DNA of 64,000 nt from Azophilus sp965215035 (GTDB lineage Bacteria; Pseudomonadota; Gammaproteobacteria; Pseudomonadales; Azotimanducaceae), in NCBI GenBank assembly GCA_965215035.1, contig OZ244040.1, positions 1,798,001 through 1,862,000 of the forward strand, given 5' to 3'. Positions 24,931 through 34,998 of this stretch are shown piece after piece. The notes beneath the pieces were generated by a model. The model saw only the letters and a program-made list of their open reading frames with translations. It did not search any database and was not told where the DNA came from. The translations under genes were made by a program, and so were the position numbers. Numbering within the stretch: the first letter of the stretch is position 1; the number at the start of each line of letters is the position of its first letter.

Positions 24931-25004
24931 CCGGTGCGCTGATGCACGGGGGTGCCGATTTCTGCAACCGACAAGCTGGCGGGGCTTGTATAGAATTCCG
25001 CTGT

Positions 25005-26066
25005 ATGGACATCTATCTGGTGGGCGGCGCGGTTCGTGACGAACTGCTTGGGCGGCCGATTCGGGAACGCGACTGGGTGGTTGTGGGCGGCAGCGCCGCG
25101 GCGCTGTTGCGTCGCGGCTATCGCCGGGTTGGCCGGGACTTCCCGGTCTTCCTGCATCCCGAGACCAATGAGGAATACGCGCTGGCGCGCAAGGAGCGCA
25201 AGACGGCGGCGGGACATCGGGGGTTTGCGGTGTGCGCCGGCCCCGAGGTTTCGCTGGAAGAAGACCTTGCCCGGCGGGACCTCAGGATCAACGCGATAGC
25301 AAAAGGTGCCGATGGGCGCCTGGTCGACCCGTTCGGCGGCCGGCAAGACCTGGCGGACCGGGTGTTGCGCCATGTCGGCGAGGCGTTTAGCGAAGACCCC
25401 CTGCGGGTATTCCGCGTGGCCCGTTTCGCGGCAGAGCTGGTGGACTTCTCCGTCCACAAAACCACCATCGACCTGATGTCCGGCATGGCGGCGAGCCTCG
25501 CCGAACTGCCGGCGGAAAGGGTGTGGGCGGAGTTCCGTAAGGCCTTGGCGGCGGATGCTCCGCAGCGCTTCGTCGAGACGCTGCAAGCCTGCGACTGCCT
25601 GGGCTATTGGTTTCCCGAACTCCAGGGAACAGTCATCGATGCCCGGCCCGCATCGGCGCTGGCCCGATTCGGTGGCCTTGGCTGGTCGCTTGACGAAGCG
25701 GCGGTGCGTTCCTTGAGCGCCCGGCTAAAGGTATCCAACGACCATGCAAACCTGGCCCGCCAGGTTGCCCGGCATGGCGCGGTGCTCGCCGCGTGGCGTA
25801 CCACGGCGCCGGCGCGCCTGTTCGCGGCCGCGAAATCCATCGGTGCCTTTCAGAACCTGGCCCTGAGTCGCCGGGTGTGTGAAGTGGTGGGGGTGCTCGC
25901 CGGGGCACCCTTGCGCGAGTTGGAACTGCTGTTTGCGCGCGTCGCGGCGGATGTCGATGCCAGTGCCTTCCGGGGCGAGGGGCTGACCGGCCGCGCCCTC
26001 GGCCGGCGTATCGAACGCGCACGGGTCGAGCGTCTGGCGGTATTGCGGCAATCGCCGACCCGTTAG
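25005..26066 (+). CDS. cca: CCA tRNA nucleotidyltransferase, short form without HD domain
   Basis: Adds or repairs the 3' CCA of tRNA. The 353-residue class II enzyme opens MDIYLVGGAVRDELLGRPIRERDWVVVGG, with later LEEDLARRDLRINAIA, DPFGGRQDLADRVLRHV and EDPLRVFRVARFAAEL. Two oddities: the metal-binding DxD reads ERD (first Asp replaced by Glu), and the C-terminal HD phosphohydrolase domain of the E. coli form (412 residues) is absent. Start ATG 25005 gives the exact family N-terminus. It is convergent with tsaD, overlapping by 4 bp; folK, folB and plsY, which lie between cca and tsaD in pseudomonads, are missing. Confidence 0.93.
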   Translation: MDIYLVGGAVRDELLGRPIRERDWVVVGGSAAALLRRGYRRVGRDFPVFLHPETNEEYALARKERKTAAGHRGFAVCAGPEVSLEEDLARRDLRINAIAKGADGRLVDPFGGRQDLADRVLRHVGEAFSEDPLRVFRVARFAAELVDFSVHKTTIDLMSGMAASLAELPAERVWAEFRKALAADAPQRFVETLQACDCLGYWFPELQGTVIDARPASALARFGGLGWSLDEAAVRSLSARLKVSNDHANLARQVARHGAVLAAWRTTAPARLFAAAKSIGAFQNLALSRRVCEVVGVLAGAPLRELELLFARVAADVDASAFRGEGLTGRALGRRIERARVERLAVLRQSPTR

Positions 26067-27103
26067 CTGGCTTGCATGGCCGTGCGTGGTGGCAGTGCGA
26101 TCGGGTGAAGATCGGTCATGGGCCAGCGGGCACGGGTGGTAACGCCGAGCGGCTCGGTCAGGCCGGCGAGCAGGCGCTGGCAGCCGGCGAATGCCACCAT
26201 GGCGCCGTTGTCGGTGCACAGCGCCGGTTCCGCGTAATGCACCCGGGCGTCGAGCTGGTTTTCCAGGCGCTGCCGCAGGCGGAGATTGGCGCTGACACCA
26301 CCCGCGACGACCAGGTGTTCTACACCGGTCTGCTCGATGGCTCGGCGGCATTTGATCGTCAGGGTATCCACCACCGCTTCCTCGAAACAACGGGCGATGT
26401 CGGCGCGATCCCGATCGGTAAGCGGCTGGTGGGCTTGCACGGTGTTGAGTGTGAAAGTCTTCAGACCGCTGAAGCTGAAATCGAGGCCGGGGCGGTCGGT
26501 CATGGGCCGGGGAAAGCGGAAACGTCCGGGGTCGCCCGCCGCCGCACACTCGGCGATGTGCGGACCCCCCGGGTAGCCTAGGCCCAGCATCTTGGCGGCC
26601 TTGTCGAAGGCCTCTCCGGCGGCGTCGTCCAACGATTCGCCCAGCATGACATAGGTGCCGATTCCATCGACCCTGACGAGTTGCGTATGGCCGCCGGAAA
26701 CCAGTAGCGCGACGAAGGGCAGCGGCGGCTGCGCGGCGTCCATCAGCGGTGCCAGCAGGTGCGCCTCCATGTGGTGCACGCCAATGGCGGGGATGCCCAG
26801 GCTCCAGGCGAGGCTGCGGCCGAATGCCGCACCGACTAGGAGCGCGCCCATCAGTCCTGGACCCGCCGTGTAGGCGACACCGTTCAGTTCGTGTAAGCCC
26901 TTGCCGCCTCGCTGTAGTGCCGCACGGGTCAGGGGGACGATTTTGCGTATATGGTCGCGGGAGGCCAGTTCCGGGACGACGCCGCCAAAGCTGGCGTGCA
27001 GCTCGACCTGGCTGTGCAAGACGTTGGCGAGCAGCCCAGACCGCGTATCATAGAGCGCTATTCCGGTTTCGTCGCAGGACGTCTCGATGCCCAGAACCAA
27101 CAT
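26063..27103 (-). CDS. tsaD: tRNA N6-adenosine threonylcarbamoyltransferase TsaD
   Basis: Transfers the threonylcarbamoyl group to A37 of ANN-decoding tRNAs with TsaB/TsaE. The 346-residue ASKHA-fold protein has LGIETSCDETGIALYD, GVHHMEAHLLA (metal-binding HxxxH), ALLVSGGHTQLV, KAAKMLGLGYPGGP and VVAGGVSANLRLR. It is divergent from the rpsU operon in most gammaproteobacteria; here the restriction-modification pair has been placed between them. Confidence 0.97.
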   Translation of the reverse strand: MLVLGIETSCDETGIALYDTRSGLLANVLHSQVELHASFGGVVPELASRDHIRKIVPLTRAALQRGGKGLHELNGVAYTAGPGLMGALLVGAAFGRSLAWSLGIPAIGVHHMEAHLLAPLMDAAQPPLPFVALLVSGGHTQLVRVDGIGTYVMLGESLDDAAGEAFDKAAKMLGLGYPGGPHIAECAAAGDPGRFRFPRPMTDRPGLDFSFSGLKTFTLNTVQAHQPLTDRDRADIARCFEEAVVDTLTIKCRRAIEQTGVEHLVVAGGVSANLRLRQRLENQLDARVHYAEPALCTDNGAMVAFAGCQRLLAGLTEPLGVTTRARWPMTDLHPIALPPRTAMQAS

Positions 27104-27206
27104 GCCCCATCCCCGCTGGTGGCCCGCCGCCCGTTGCGCCGCGCAACCGTACCGGGCGGGATGCCGCCGACTTTAGTGCCGACGCCGCGTGGTTGTGTTG
27201 CGTTGC

Positions 27207-27234
27207 GTTATAACTGGCTGAATTGTAATCGAAA
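27207..27234 (-). promoter_or_regulatory. Candidate tsaD promoter
   Basis: On the minus strand, TTTCGA (27234-27229) and TATAAC (27212-27207) are separated by 16 bp, about 104 bp before the tsaD ATG. The surrounding sequence is AT-richer than the genes. Fit to the sigma-70 consensus is moderate. Confidence 0.4.
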
Positions 27235-27320
27235 CCTCTTGTTTCGCCCAACCGCCCAGGAAGTCCCAACCGCGGGACCGCGCCCGGTCACCTTGGCCGG
27301 TCGATCGTGCATTGGCGAAC

Positions 27321-27347
27321 TTGCCGTGGCGCACGGTGGGATATACT
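27321..27347 (+). promoter_or_regulatory. Candidate leaderless promoter of the restriction enzyme gene
   Basis: TATACT at 27342-27347 is followed by exactly 6 nt and then the ATG, so a start 6-7 nt after the -10 box would fall on the first codon. TTGCCG at 27321-27326 is a possible -35 with a short 15-bp spacer. No Shine-Dalgarno sequence precedes the ATG. The methyltransferase gene has the same -10-to-ATG spacing. Confidence 0.55.
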
Positions 27348-27353
27348 TAGGCG

Positions 27354-27956
27354 ATGCCCGTACCAAGGAACCAGGTGGGTCCGGCGTGCTTCAACCCGGA
27401 TATCAATCTCCCATACCAACTACGGGAGGACGACTTTCGTTCGGCACTACAAGATGTCTATGACTTCTTCCATGACGTAAACGAACATCTGATTGCAAAA
27501 GGCCTACGGAGACTGGACGATATTCTTAGGCCTGCCATTATGTCGGGTATCCTGTCTGATATGATCACATCCAGCCTGGCGAAGCACTCCCGGGTTCTTG
27601 TCGAGAATAACTACCACAACGGCCATCCGGACCTGGTAGTGCAGGGTGTCTACCCGGATAACTCCGTTCAGGCCGGCAACCAAGGGGTGGAAATCAAAAC
27701 CACCCGGAAGAAGGGAGGCGCGGTGGATACTCACGGCGCACGAAATCAGTGGCTGTGCGTATTCGTCTACAAGGTGGACAACGAAACGGAGCCCGCTGTA
27801 AGCCGTCAGCCCATGACTTTTACGGAGGTTTACCTTGGCGAGGTCACACGCAATGACTTCAGAATGAATCCTAGGGGAGAATTGGGCACAAGAACCGCGA
27901 CGCTCCATGCGGACGGCATCAGGAAGCTGCGTCGGAATTGGGTATACAAGGCGTAG
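27354..27956 (+). CDS. Probable type II restriction endonuclease (PD-(D/E)xK fold)
   Basis: The 200-residue protein sits tail to tail with a DNA methyltransferase and has a PD-(D/E)xK-like core: NGHPDLVVQGVYPD, then GNQGVEIKTTRKKGG, giving D...ExK. The N-terminal half is alpha-helical (FRSALQDVYDFFHDVNEHLIAKGL). The cleavage site cannot be read from sequence. Codon use is clearly less GC-rich than in neighbouring genes, with many A/T third positions, which suggests transfer. Its 3' end overlaps the 3' end of the methyltransferase gene by 38 bp. No close named relative is recognised. Confidence 0.75.
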   Translation: MPVPRNQVGPACFNPDINLPYQLREDDFRSALQDVYDFFHDVNEHLIAKGLRRLDDILRPAIMSGILSDMITSSLAKHSRVLVENNYHNGHPDLVVQGVYPDNSVQAGNQGVEIKTTRKKGGAVDTHGARNQWLCVFVYKVDNETEPAVSRQPMTFTEVYLGEVTRNDFRMNPRGELGTRTATLHADGIRKLRRNWVYKA

Positions 27957-29097
27957 TGGGCCCTTTGGGGGAGTAGGCCGTTAGCCTGGGAATTGCGGCG
28001 GCACCCATCAGGAAGTAGTTCCTGTCCCGCTCTATGCCGATGCTCTCGTAACCAACCGCGTTGCTGGCGGCCAAGGTGGATCCCGCGCCGGCAAAGGGAT
28101 CTAGAACCACACCCTTGCCAAGGGGCAGTACGCCCCGCACCAGTTGTCGAAGGAAGGCCTGCGGCTTAAGGCTGGGGTGTGGCGCCAGTTCCTTCTCCGC
28201 CCGCCGGGCCGGCGCCGACGCAATGACGTCACCGAACGGCCTTGTCGCCCCCGGACGACGGAATCCCCCGGTCTTCCATTGCCTTAGGTTGTCCCTGGCC
28301 CGGCCGTCCAGCGGTTTCCTGAATGCCAGCCAGGGCTCCCACATGGACCGTGGCATAACGCTCACGTGGCTGAACTCTTCGTGCGCCCCCTTGGGCCGGT
28401 CACCGCCGCGCATGGTCATGGTCAACCGTATAATCTCGCCTCTGCGCTCTAGCCCGGCCTCCGACAACGCGCCGGCAACGATGTGGGAAACCAACGGGTT
28501 GGAAGCTACAACCACGTTTGCTCCGGGCACCAGCACCCGCAGAACCATCCTCCCCCACGCGGCGAAAAACTGCCTTATCTGTTCAAGCTGACTCCTATCC
28601 AGGGTTGTGAATCGGGGCAGCGGCGACCGCCGGTGGCCATCGAACGACGGTGGTATGCGCCAAACGCCACCCTTGCCGTCGCGCAGCTTTTTCTGCTGCT
28701 CATCCGAGTATTCGTGTAGGCCGTAGGGTGGGTCGGTTACGACGGCGTGCAATGAGTTAGCGCCTTGCCGGTTTATCCAGGAGAAGCAATCGTTGTGATA
28801 CAGGGTGGCCTTCCCGAACGAGAAGGGTGCCTCCCCGTGATCAACCGATGCCGAGAATTGTTGCCATGGGCTCGGCTGACCGGTTCTCGCGCGGTATACG
28901 CCTCTACGTTCGCGCACGAAGAGTTCAGGCGTGTTGAGACGCAAGTAGGATCGGATGGAGGACATTGGCGTCTCGCCGATTTGCCGGCGAACACCGGCCT
29001 CGATACAGGGAATACTCAGCGGTGCGTCGGCATCCTCTAGAACCTTAACGATGGCGTCGCGGACTCGCCCCGGAGGTTGTTTGTTGCTGGACCGCAT
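27919..29097 (-). CDS. DNA methyltransferase (N6-adenine or N4-cytosine) with N-terminal winged-helix domain
   Basis: Modification partner of the restriction enzyme. The 392-residue protein has an N-terminal winged-helix domain of HARE-HTH type (about 1-70: VRDAIVKVLEDADAPLS ... SSIRSYLRLN ... GVYRAR), the catalytic motif IV TDPPYGLHEYSD at 121-132, a large target-recognition middle, HPSLKP at 307-312, and the SAM motif I DPFAGAGSTLAA at 333-344. The order IV before I marks the beta class. DPPY fits N6-adenine or N4-cytosine, not C5. The winged helix could bind its own promoter. GC content is closer to the chromosome than that of the nuclease gene. Confidence 0.88.
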   Translation of the reverse strand: MRSSNKQPPGRVRDAIVKVLEDADAPLSIPCIEAGVRRQIGETPMSSIRSYLRLNTPELFVRERRGVYRARTGQPSPWQQFSASVDHGEAPFSFGKATLYHNDCFSWINRQGANSLHAVVTDPPYGLHEYSDEQQKKLRDGKGGVWRIPPSFDGHRRSPLPRFTTLDRSQLEQIRQFFAAWGRMVLRVLVPGANVVVASNPLVSHIVAGALSEAGLERRGEIIRLTMTMRGGDRPKGAHEEFSHVSVMPRSMWEPWLAFRKPLDGRARDNLRQWKTGGFRRPGATRPFGDVIASAPARRAEKELAPHPSLKPQAFLRQLVRGVLPLGKGVVLDPFAGAGSTLAASNAVGYESIGIERDRNYFLMGAAAIPRLTAYSPKGPTTPCIPNSDAAS

Positions 29098-29103
29098 TCG
29101 TAG

Positions 29104-29132
29104 AGTCTAGACGTCTGGACGTCTGGAGTCAA
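29104..29132 (-). promoter_or_regulatory. Leaderless methyltransferase promoter with direct repeat in the spacer
   Basis: Minus strand: TTGACT (29132-29127), 17-bp spacer, TAGACT (29109-29104), then 6 nt and the ATG at 29097. The spacer is two copies of CCAGACGT in near-tandem, giving CCAGACGTCCAGACGTC and two GACGTC palindromes. The mRNA would start at or next to the ATG. A protein bound to the repeat would block RNA polymerase. Confidence 0.7.
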
Positions 29133-29608
29133 CGCCAAGGCGGTAGTCTGGGGTGAATCCCCGAAGTTGGGTGCCTGATCGCTGAATCCGAAAATCAGGG
29201 ATGCTTGGGGACAAATCCAGAAAATGTCTCGGTGCGGGCCGGCGACGTGGTCGCCCTGGGCTCATCGACTGCTCGGAGCGTCTCGACGCAACACCGTTGC
29301 GCGGCGTCTCCCGGGTCAAACGGGGCGACCAGCCCCCCCACCTAAGCGACCACGGGATGGTCCCGCTGAGCCCATCGTCATCGGGACCATTGCAAAGAGT
29401 TCGCTCTTGAAATGGAATTTCTGAAAAACCATTGAATGCCGAGGAGTATTGCCCGATCTTCTGAAAAATGTTCATCAACCACCCATATAGCGCGTTGCCG
29501 AGGGCTGGCAGGCGATTTGGGGATGGTTCCGCCATCATGATAATGCGATTTTGCGTGCGCCGGCTTTTCCAGTAGAATCGCCGCCCTTTCCGCTAGGGGT
29601 CAATTGGC
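29133..29608. other. Gap between the methyltransferase gene and rpsU
   Basis: Except for the rpsU promoter near its end, no gene is supported. A 143-codon minus-strand frame (29107-29538) has mixed low-information composition and lies across the methyltransferase promoter. TTCTGAAAAA occurs twice (near 29419 and 29460). This probably marks the right-hand junction of the restriction-modification insertion. Confidence 0.45.
29551..29578 (+). promoter_or_regulatory. Candidate rpsU promoter
   Basis: TTGCGT (29551-29556) and TAGAAT (29573-29578) are 16 bp apart, 30 bp before the rpsU ATG. This would drive the macromolecular-synthesis operon rpsU-yqeY-dnaG. Confidence 0.6.
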
Positions 29609-29824
29609 ATGCCGCATGTCCGGGTCAAGGAGAACGAACCTTTCGATGTCGCCCTAAGGCGCTTCAAGCGTTCCTGCGAAAAGGCCGGCATCCTCTCGGA
29701 GGTGCGTCGGCGGGAGTTCTACGAAAAGCCCACGGCCGTGCGCAAGCGCAAGGCGGCGGCGGCCGTCAAGCGTCATCTCAAGAAACTGCAGCGCGAAGCA
29801 CGCCGGTTCGAAAAGGCCTATTGA
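29609..29824 (+). CDS. rpsU: 30S ribosomal protein bS21
   Basis: Small-subunit protein that helps start-codon selection. The 71-residue basic protein has the full family pattern: VRVKENEPFDVALRRFKRSCEKAG, LSEVRRREFYEKPTAVRKRKAAAAVKR and a basic tail. It opens the rpsU-yqeY-dnaG-rpoD block, classically the macromolecular synthesis operon. Confidence 0.98.
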   Translation: MPHVRVKENEPFDVALRRFKRSCEKAGILSEVRRREFYEKPTAVRKRKAAAAVKRHLKKLQREARRFEKAY

Positions 29825-29852
29825 TCCATCGGCCAACCGAGTTCGCCCGGCC

Positions 29853-30299
29853 ATGAGTCAACTCAAACTCCGCATTCAGGAGGCCACCAAGGCGGCCATG
29901 AAGGCCCGCGACAAGCCGCGCCTAGCGGCCCTGCGGCTGGTCAATGCCGACATCAAGCGGGTGGAGGTCGATGAGCGCAAGGCGTTGGACGACCAGGAGG
30001 TCATCGCCGTGCTGACCCGCATGTTGAAGCAGCGCAACGACAGCCTCTCCCAGTACCGTGCAGCGGGTCGGGACGACCTGGCGGATCAGGAGCGGTTCGA
30101 GATCGATGTCATCGGCGACTTTCTGCCGGCCCCCCTGTCCGAAAGCGAAATCACGCGGTGCATCGACGCGGCCATCGCTAGTGTGGGCGCGTCGAGCATG
30201 CGGGATATGGGCAAGGTGATGGCGAGGCTCAGGCAGGATGTGCAGGGGCGCGCCGACATGGGTGACCTAAGCGCCAGGGTGAGGGCACGGCTTGCCTGA
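29853..30299 (+). CDS. yqeY: GatB/YqeY domain protein
   Basis: A 148-residue protein made of the YqeY domain, also found at the C-terminus of GatB. It has MSQLKLRIQEATKAAMKARDK, LAALRLVNADIKRVEVDERK, DVIGDFLPAPLSESEI and MGKVMARLRQDVQGRADM. It may bind tRNA or assist amidotransfer, but its exact role is not established. It lies 28 bp after rpsU, in the usual place before dnaG. Confidence 0.94.
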   Translation: MSQLKLRIQEATKAAMKARDKPRLAALRLVNADIKRVEVDERKALDDQEVIAVLTRMLKQRNDSLSQYRAAGRDDLADQERFEIDVIGDFLPAPLSESEITRCIDAAIASVGASSMRDMGKVMARLRQDVQGRADMGDLSARVRARLA

Positions 30300-30690
30300 G
30301 TGAATACCGGCGTGGAAGTTTTCCCCGGCGCGTCGGCCGCCGGGGCGGAAACTTCTGGGCACCCGAGCGCGATTCGGATGGCTGGGCGGCATGCCGGTCG
30401 GTTGGGGTGCCGTCCCGAATCGGTGCCGGCGAGCACGCGCATGGCCACCGACGGTGTCGCCCGTAGCCATCGACAGTTTCGCCCATAGTGGGGCGTTGGA
30501 GTCGCCGGTTGGGGCAACTCCGGGCACCACCTTTGGTGGGGCCTTGGCCGTGGCGGTTTTCCTGTAAACCCGCACAGCGCTCCAGTATTCTTACTCTCTT
30601 GATTGCGGACAAGGGGCGTCCAATGAGTCGAATTCGCACCGGCCGGCCTTCCCCCGGCCGATCTGAGGCATCGCCCGGCTAGCCCGCGCC
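30300..30690. other. yqeY-dnaG intergenic region with a tandem 22-bp repeat
   Basis: 391 bp without a gene. Besides the hairpin it holds two adjacent 22-bp units at 30444-30465 and 30466-30487 (18 of 22 match; shared parts include CGAC and TCGCCC). AT-richer sequence near 30560-30610 (CCAGTATTCTTACTC) may hold a dnaG promoter, but the boxes are poor. Confidence 0.5.
30315..30355. terminator. Strong hairpin between yqeY and dnaG
   Basis: The arms GAAGTTTTCCCCGGCG and CGCCGGGGCGGAAACTTC pair almost fully, with a small bulge, around a 7-nt loop, 16 bp after the yqeY stop. No T-run follows, so it is not a classical intrinsic terminator. In E. coli a terminator and processing signals in this region lower dnaG expression; this hairpin may do the same. 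Confidence 0.55.
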
Positions 30691-32439
30691 ATGGCCGGTC
30701 GAATTCCCCAGTCCTTTATCAACGATCTGCTCGGTCGGGTGGACATCGTCGGGGTGATCGGCGAGCGCCTAACCCTGAAGAAGGCGGGCAAGGACTACCA
30801 GGCGCTATGCCCGTTTCATCAAGAGAAGACACCGTCGTTCACCGTCAGCCAGGATAAGCAGTTCTATCACTGTTTCGGCTGTGGCGAGAGCGGCACGGCA
30901 CTCACCTTTCTCATGCAGTACGAGCGGCTGCCGTTCCCGGAGGCTGTGGAGACCCTGGCGGGGCTCGCCGGTATCGAGGTGCCCCGGGAGCACTCTGGCA
31001 AACCGAAGCGCGACAACAGCGGCCTCTACGAGATCATGCAGCGGGCCGGGCGCTACTTCCGGCAGCAGCTAAGGGGTTCGCGGCCAGCCTGCGACTATCT
31101 CAAGTCCCGTGGCGTGACGGGTACCGTAGCCAGGGATTTCGAAATTGGCTTCGCGCCCGATGCCTGGGATGGGCTGCACAAGGCCTTGGCGCCCAGCGTC
31201 GGCGGGACCGACCCGCTGCTCGAAGTGGGTCTGGTCAGCCGCAACGACCGGGGTGATGTCTATGATCGGTTCCGCGGCCGTATCGTATTTCCCATTCGGG
31301 ATACCCGGGGGCGGGTTATTGGGTTCGGAGGCCGCCTGCTCGGCGACGGTACGGGGCCCAAGTATCTGAATTCCCCCGAGACGCCGATCTTCCACAAAAG
31401 CGAGCAACTCTATGGACTCTTCGAGGCGCGCCGGTCCGTCCGCCGGTTGAGCCGAATCATTGTGGTGGAGGGTTACATGGACGTCATCGCCCTCGCCCAG
31501 AACGGGGTGCCGAACGTGGTCGCCACGCTCGGCACCGCTTCCGGCGAGACCCACTACCGTCTGCTATACCGTTACTGCGACGAGGTGGTCTGTTGTTTCG
31601 ATGGCGACGCGGCGGGTCGCCGGGCCGCCTGGCGGGCGCTGGAGAACGCGCTCGCGACCCTCACCGAGGGCCGGCTACTAAAGTTCATGTTCCTGCCGGA
31701 AGGGGAGGATCCCGACACCCTGGTGCGTGGGCGGGGCGCGGAGGATTTTGCCGCCCGGCTCGGCGCTGCAACCCCCGCCATCGAATACCTATTCGGCGAG
31801 CTTACCGGCGGCCTGGACCTGAACGTCATTGACGACCGCGCCAAGTTGGCCAACCTGGCTATGCCCCATATCGACCGGGTGCCGCCGGGTACCCTGAGGA
31901 ACCTGATGCTCTCCCGCGTGCGCGAACTCACCGGGTTCCGGGCGGGCCAGACCTTGCCGACCGCGGGCCCTGGCCAAGCCCCTCGCCCCGGCGGGCGGCG
32001 AAAATCCCGGGGGCTTGTTGACGGGTTGCTCGCCATGCTGCTGCGGCGCCCGCAACTACTCCAGGTTTTGAGTGCCGATCAGGTGGAGACCCTTGTCGGG
32101 GGCCAGGAAAAGAGCCTGTTTTGCCATGTGGTGGAGTACGTGGCGGCCCACCCGGATGCGGATTCGGCGCAGATCCTCGGCCGCTGGTCCGGCGACAGGC
32201 ACCACGCGGAACTGGTACGCCTTTGCGAGCGGCCCGCGCCATCCTCCACCGAGCAGCAAACCGAGCAATTCATGCGTGGAGAAGCGGCGGATTTCAAAGA
32301 CGGGGTGGGCCGGCACATCGCCGAGCGCCGGTGGGAGCGGGAGAGGCTTGTCAAGGAGATGCGCGAAGATCACTCGAGAGAAAAGCTTGCTCGCCTGCAG
32401 GCCCTGAGGCAGGCCGCGGACATTGGCCCCGTCCGTTGA
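30691..32439 (+). CDS. dnaG: DNA primase
   Basis: Synthesises RNA primers for replication and binds DnaB through its C-terminus. The 582-residue protein has the zinc-binding CPFHQEKTPSFTVSQ...CFGCGESG (CHC2 type, residues about 40-65), the TOPRIM metal site IIVVEGYMDVIALAQNGVPN near 260 with DGDAAGRRAAW near 310, and a C-terminal helicase-binding region (EQQTEQFMRGEAADF onward). It is the third gene of the macromolecular synthesis block. Confidence 0.97.
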   Translation: MAGRIPQSFINDLLGRVDIVGVIGERLTLKKAGKDYQALCPFHQEKTPSFTVSQDKQFYHCFGCGESGTALTFLMQYERLPFPEAVETLAGLAGIEVPREHSGKPKRDNSGLYEIMQRAGRYFRQQLRGSRPACDYLKSRGVTGTVARDFEIGFAPDAWDGLHKALAPSVGGTDPLLEVGLVSRNDRGDVYDRFRGRIVFPIRDTRGRVIGFGGRLLGDGTGPKYLNSPETPIFHKSEQLYGLFEARRSVRRLSRIIVVEGYMDVIALAQNGVPNVVATLGTASGETHYRLLYRYCDEVVCCFDGDAAGRRAAWRALENALATLTEGRLLKFMFLPEGEDPDTLVRGRGAEDFAARLGAATPAIEYLFGELTGGLDLNVIDDRAKLANLAMPHIDRVPPGTLRNLMLSRVRELTGFRAGQTLPTAGPGQAPRPGGRRKSRGLVDGLLAMLLRRPQLLQVLSADQVETLVGGQEKSLFCHVVEYVAAHPDADSAQILGRWSGDRHHAELVRLCERPAPSSTEQQTEQFMRGEAADFKDGVGRHIAERRWERERLVKEMREDHSREKLARLQALRQAADIGPVR

Positions 32440-32963
32440 TTCCGGCGGACTGCGACGGGCCTCTCCCCTGTGCATGCGGCCAAGCCGGGGCGGTTGACCA
32501 TCCCTTGCTTAAAATTCCTCTAAGGAAGCTCTGCACAAGCCCATCTCCGCCTCGTTCAGAGCCGCGCTAATGCGATTGTTACTTTACTCGCAAAATCAAA
32601 TATATATCGTGTCTAATGTGGGCCACAAATCCTCGGGCGGCTGTAGGCGGTAGCCTCCGACTTGATCAGACCTTCCCCAAGATTCGCAGCAACGCCCGTC
32701 AACGCACCGATGCCCGATTTTGCGGCTCGACTTTACGGGGATTGGGTCGATTTGGGCGTCCCGCCACGGCGATTCCACGTACACACCCGGATTAGCGTGA
32801 GTTGCTGTGCAGTCCGCTTTTGCGGCCCTATTTTGATTTTGGGAATGATACAATTATTCGTTTGTCTAGAACGGAAGAGGTCTCGTCGTCGATTACGCCG
32901 CCAGCGGCGTGCGGCGGACTGTTTGCCGGAGCCACTCCGGCCCAATGAACTCGTCGAGGCACC
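32440..32963. other. dnaG-rpoD gap with candidate rpoD promoters
   Basis: 524 bp, clearly AT-richer than the flanking genes. It holds an extended -10 box TGATACAAT (32846-32854) 110 bp before rpoD and an AT-rich tract around 32590-32620 (TTGTTACTTTACTCG to TATATATCG) that could hold another promoter. In E. coli this region also carries several rpoD promoters. No open frame looks coding. Confidence 0.55.
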
Positions 32964-34796
<1,833 letters not shown>

Positions 34797-34855
34797 CCCG
34801 CATGGCCGGCGCGACGCTGTGGCCATCCCATGCGTGGTGCTGTGTTGGTCACATC

Positions 34856-34932
34856 GGGCCTATAGCTCAGTTGGTTAGAGCAGTGGACTCATAATCCATT
34901 GGTCCCAGGTTCGAGTCCTGGTGGGCCCACCA
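34856..34932 (+). tRNA. tRNA-Ile2 (anticodon CAU, C34 expected to be lysidine-modified)
   Basis: 77-nt cloverleaf with encoded CCA: acceptor GGGCCTA/TGGGCCC, D-loop TAGCTCAGTTGGTTAGAGC, anticodon stem GTGGA/TCCAT with loop CTCATAA, and T-arm CCAGGTTCGAGTCCTGG. CAU may be Met or Ile2. The TTGGTC variable region and the position just after rpoD (E. coli ileX is also next to rpoD) favour Ile2, which reads AUA after TilS modification. Confidence 0.9.
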
Positions 34933-34998
34933 ACCACGCCCCGGGTTGTTGCGGGAATCGGCACCCCTGGGCCTGTGCCGCCCTTGGCCCGGTGCCCG

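Noticed and set aside
24636..25004. N-terminal extension of cca in the same frame
   Set aside because: The exact CCA-enzyme start MDIYLVGGAVRD is at 25005, and the upstream frame is unlike any CCA enzyme.
29107..29538. 143-codon minus-strand frame between the methyltransferase gene and rpsU
   Set aside because: No recognisable motif, biased composition, and it runs through the methyltransferase promoter.
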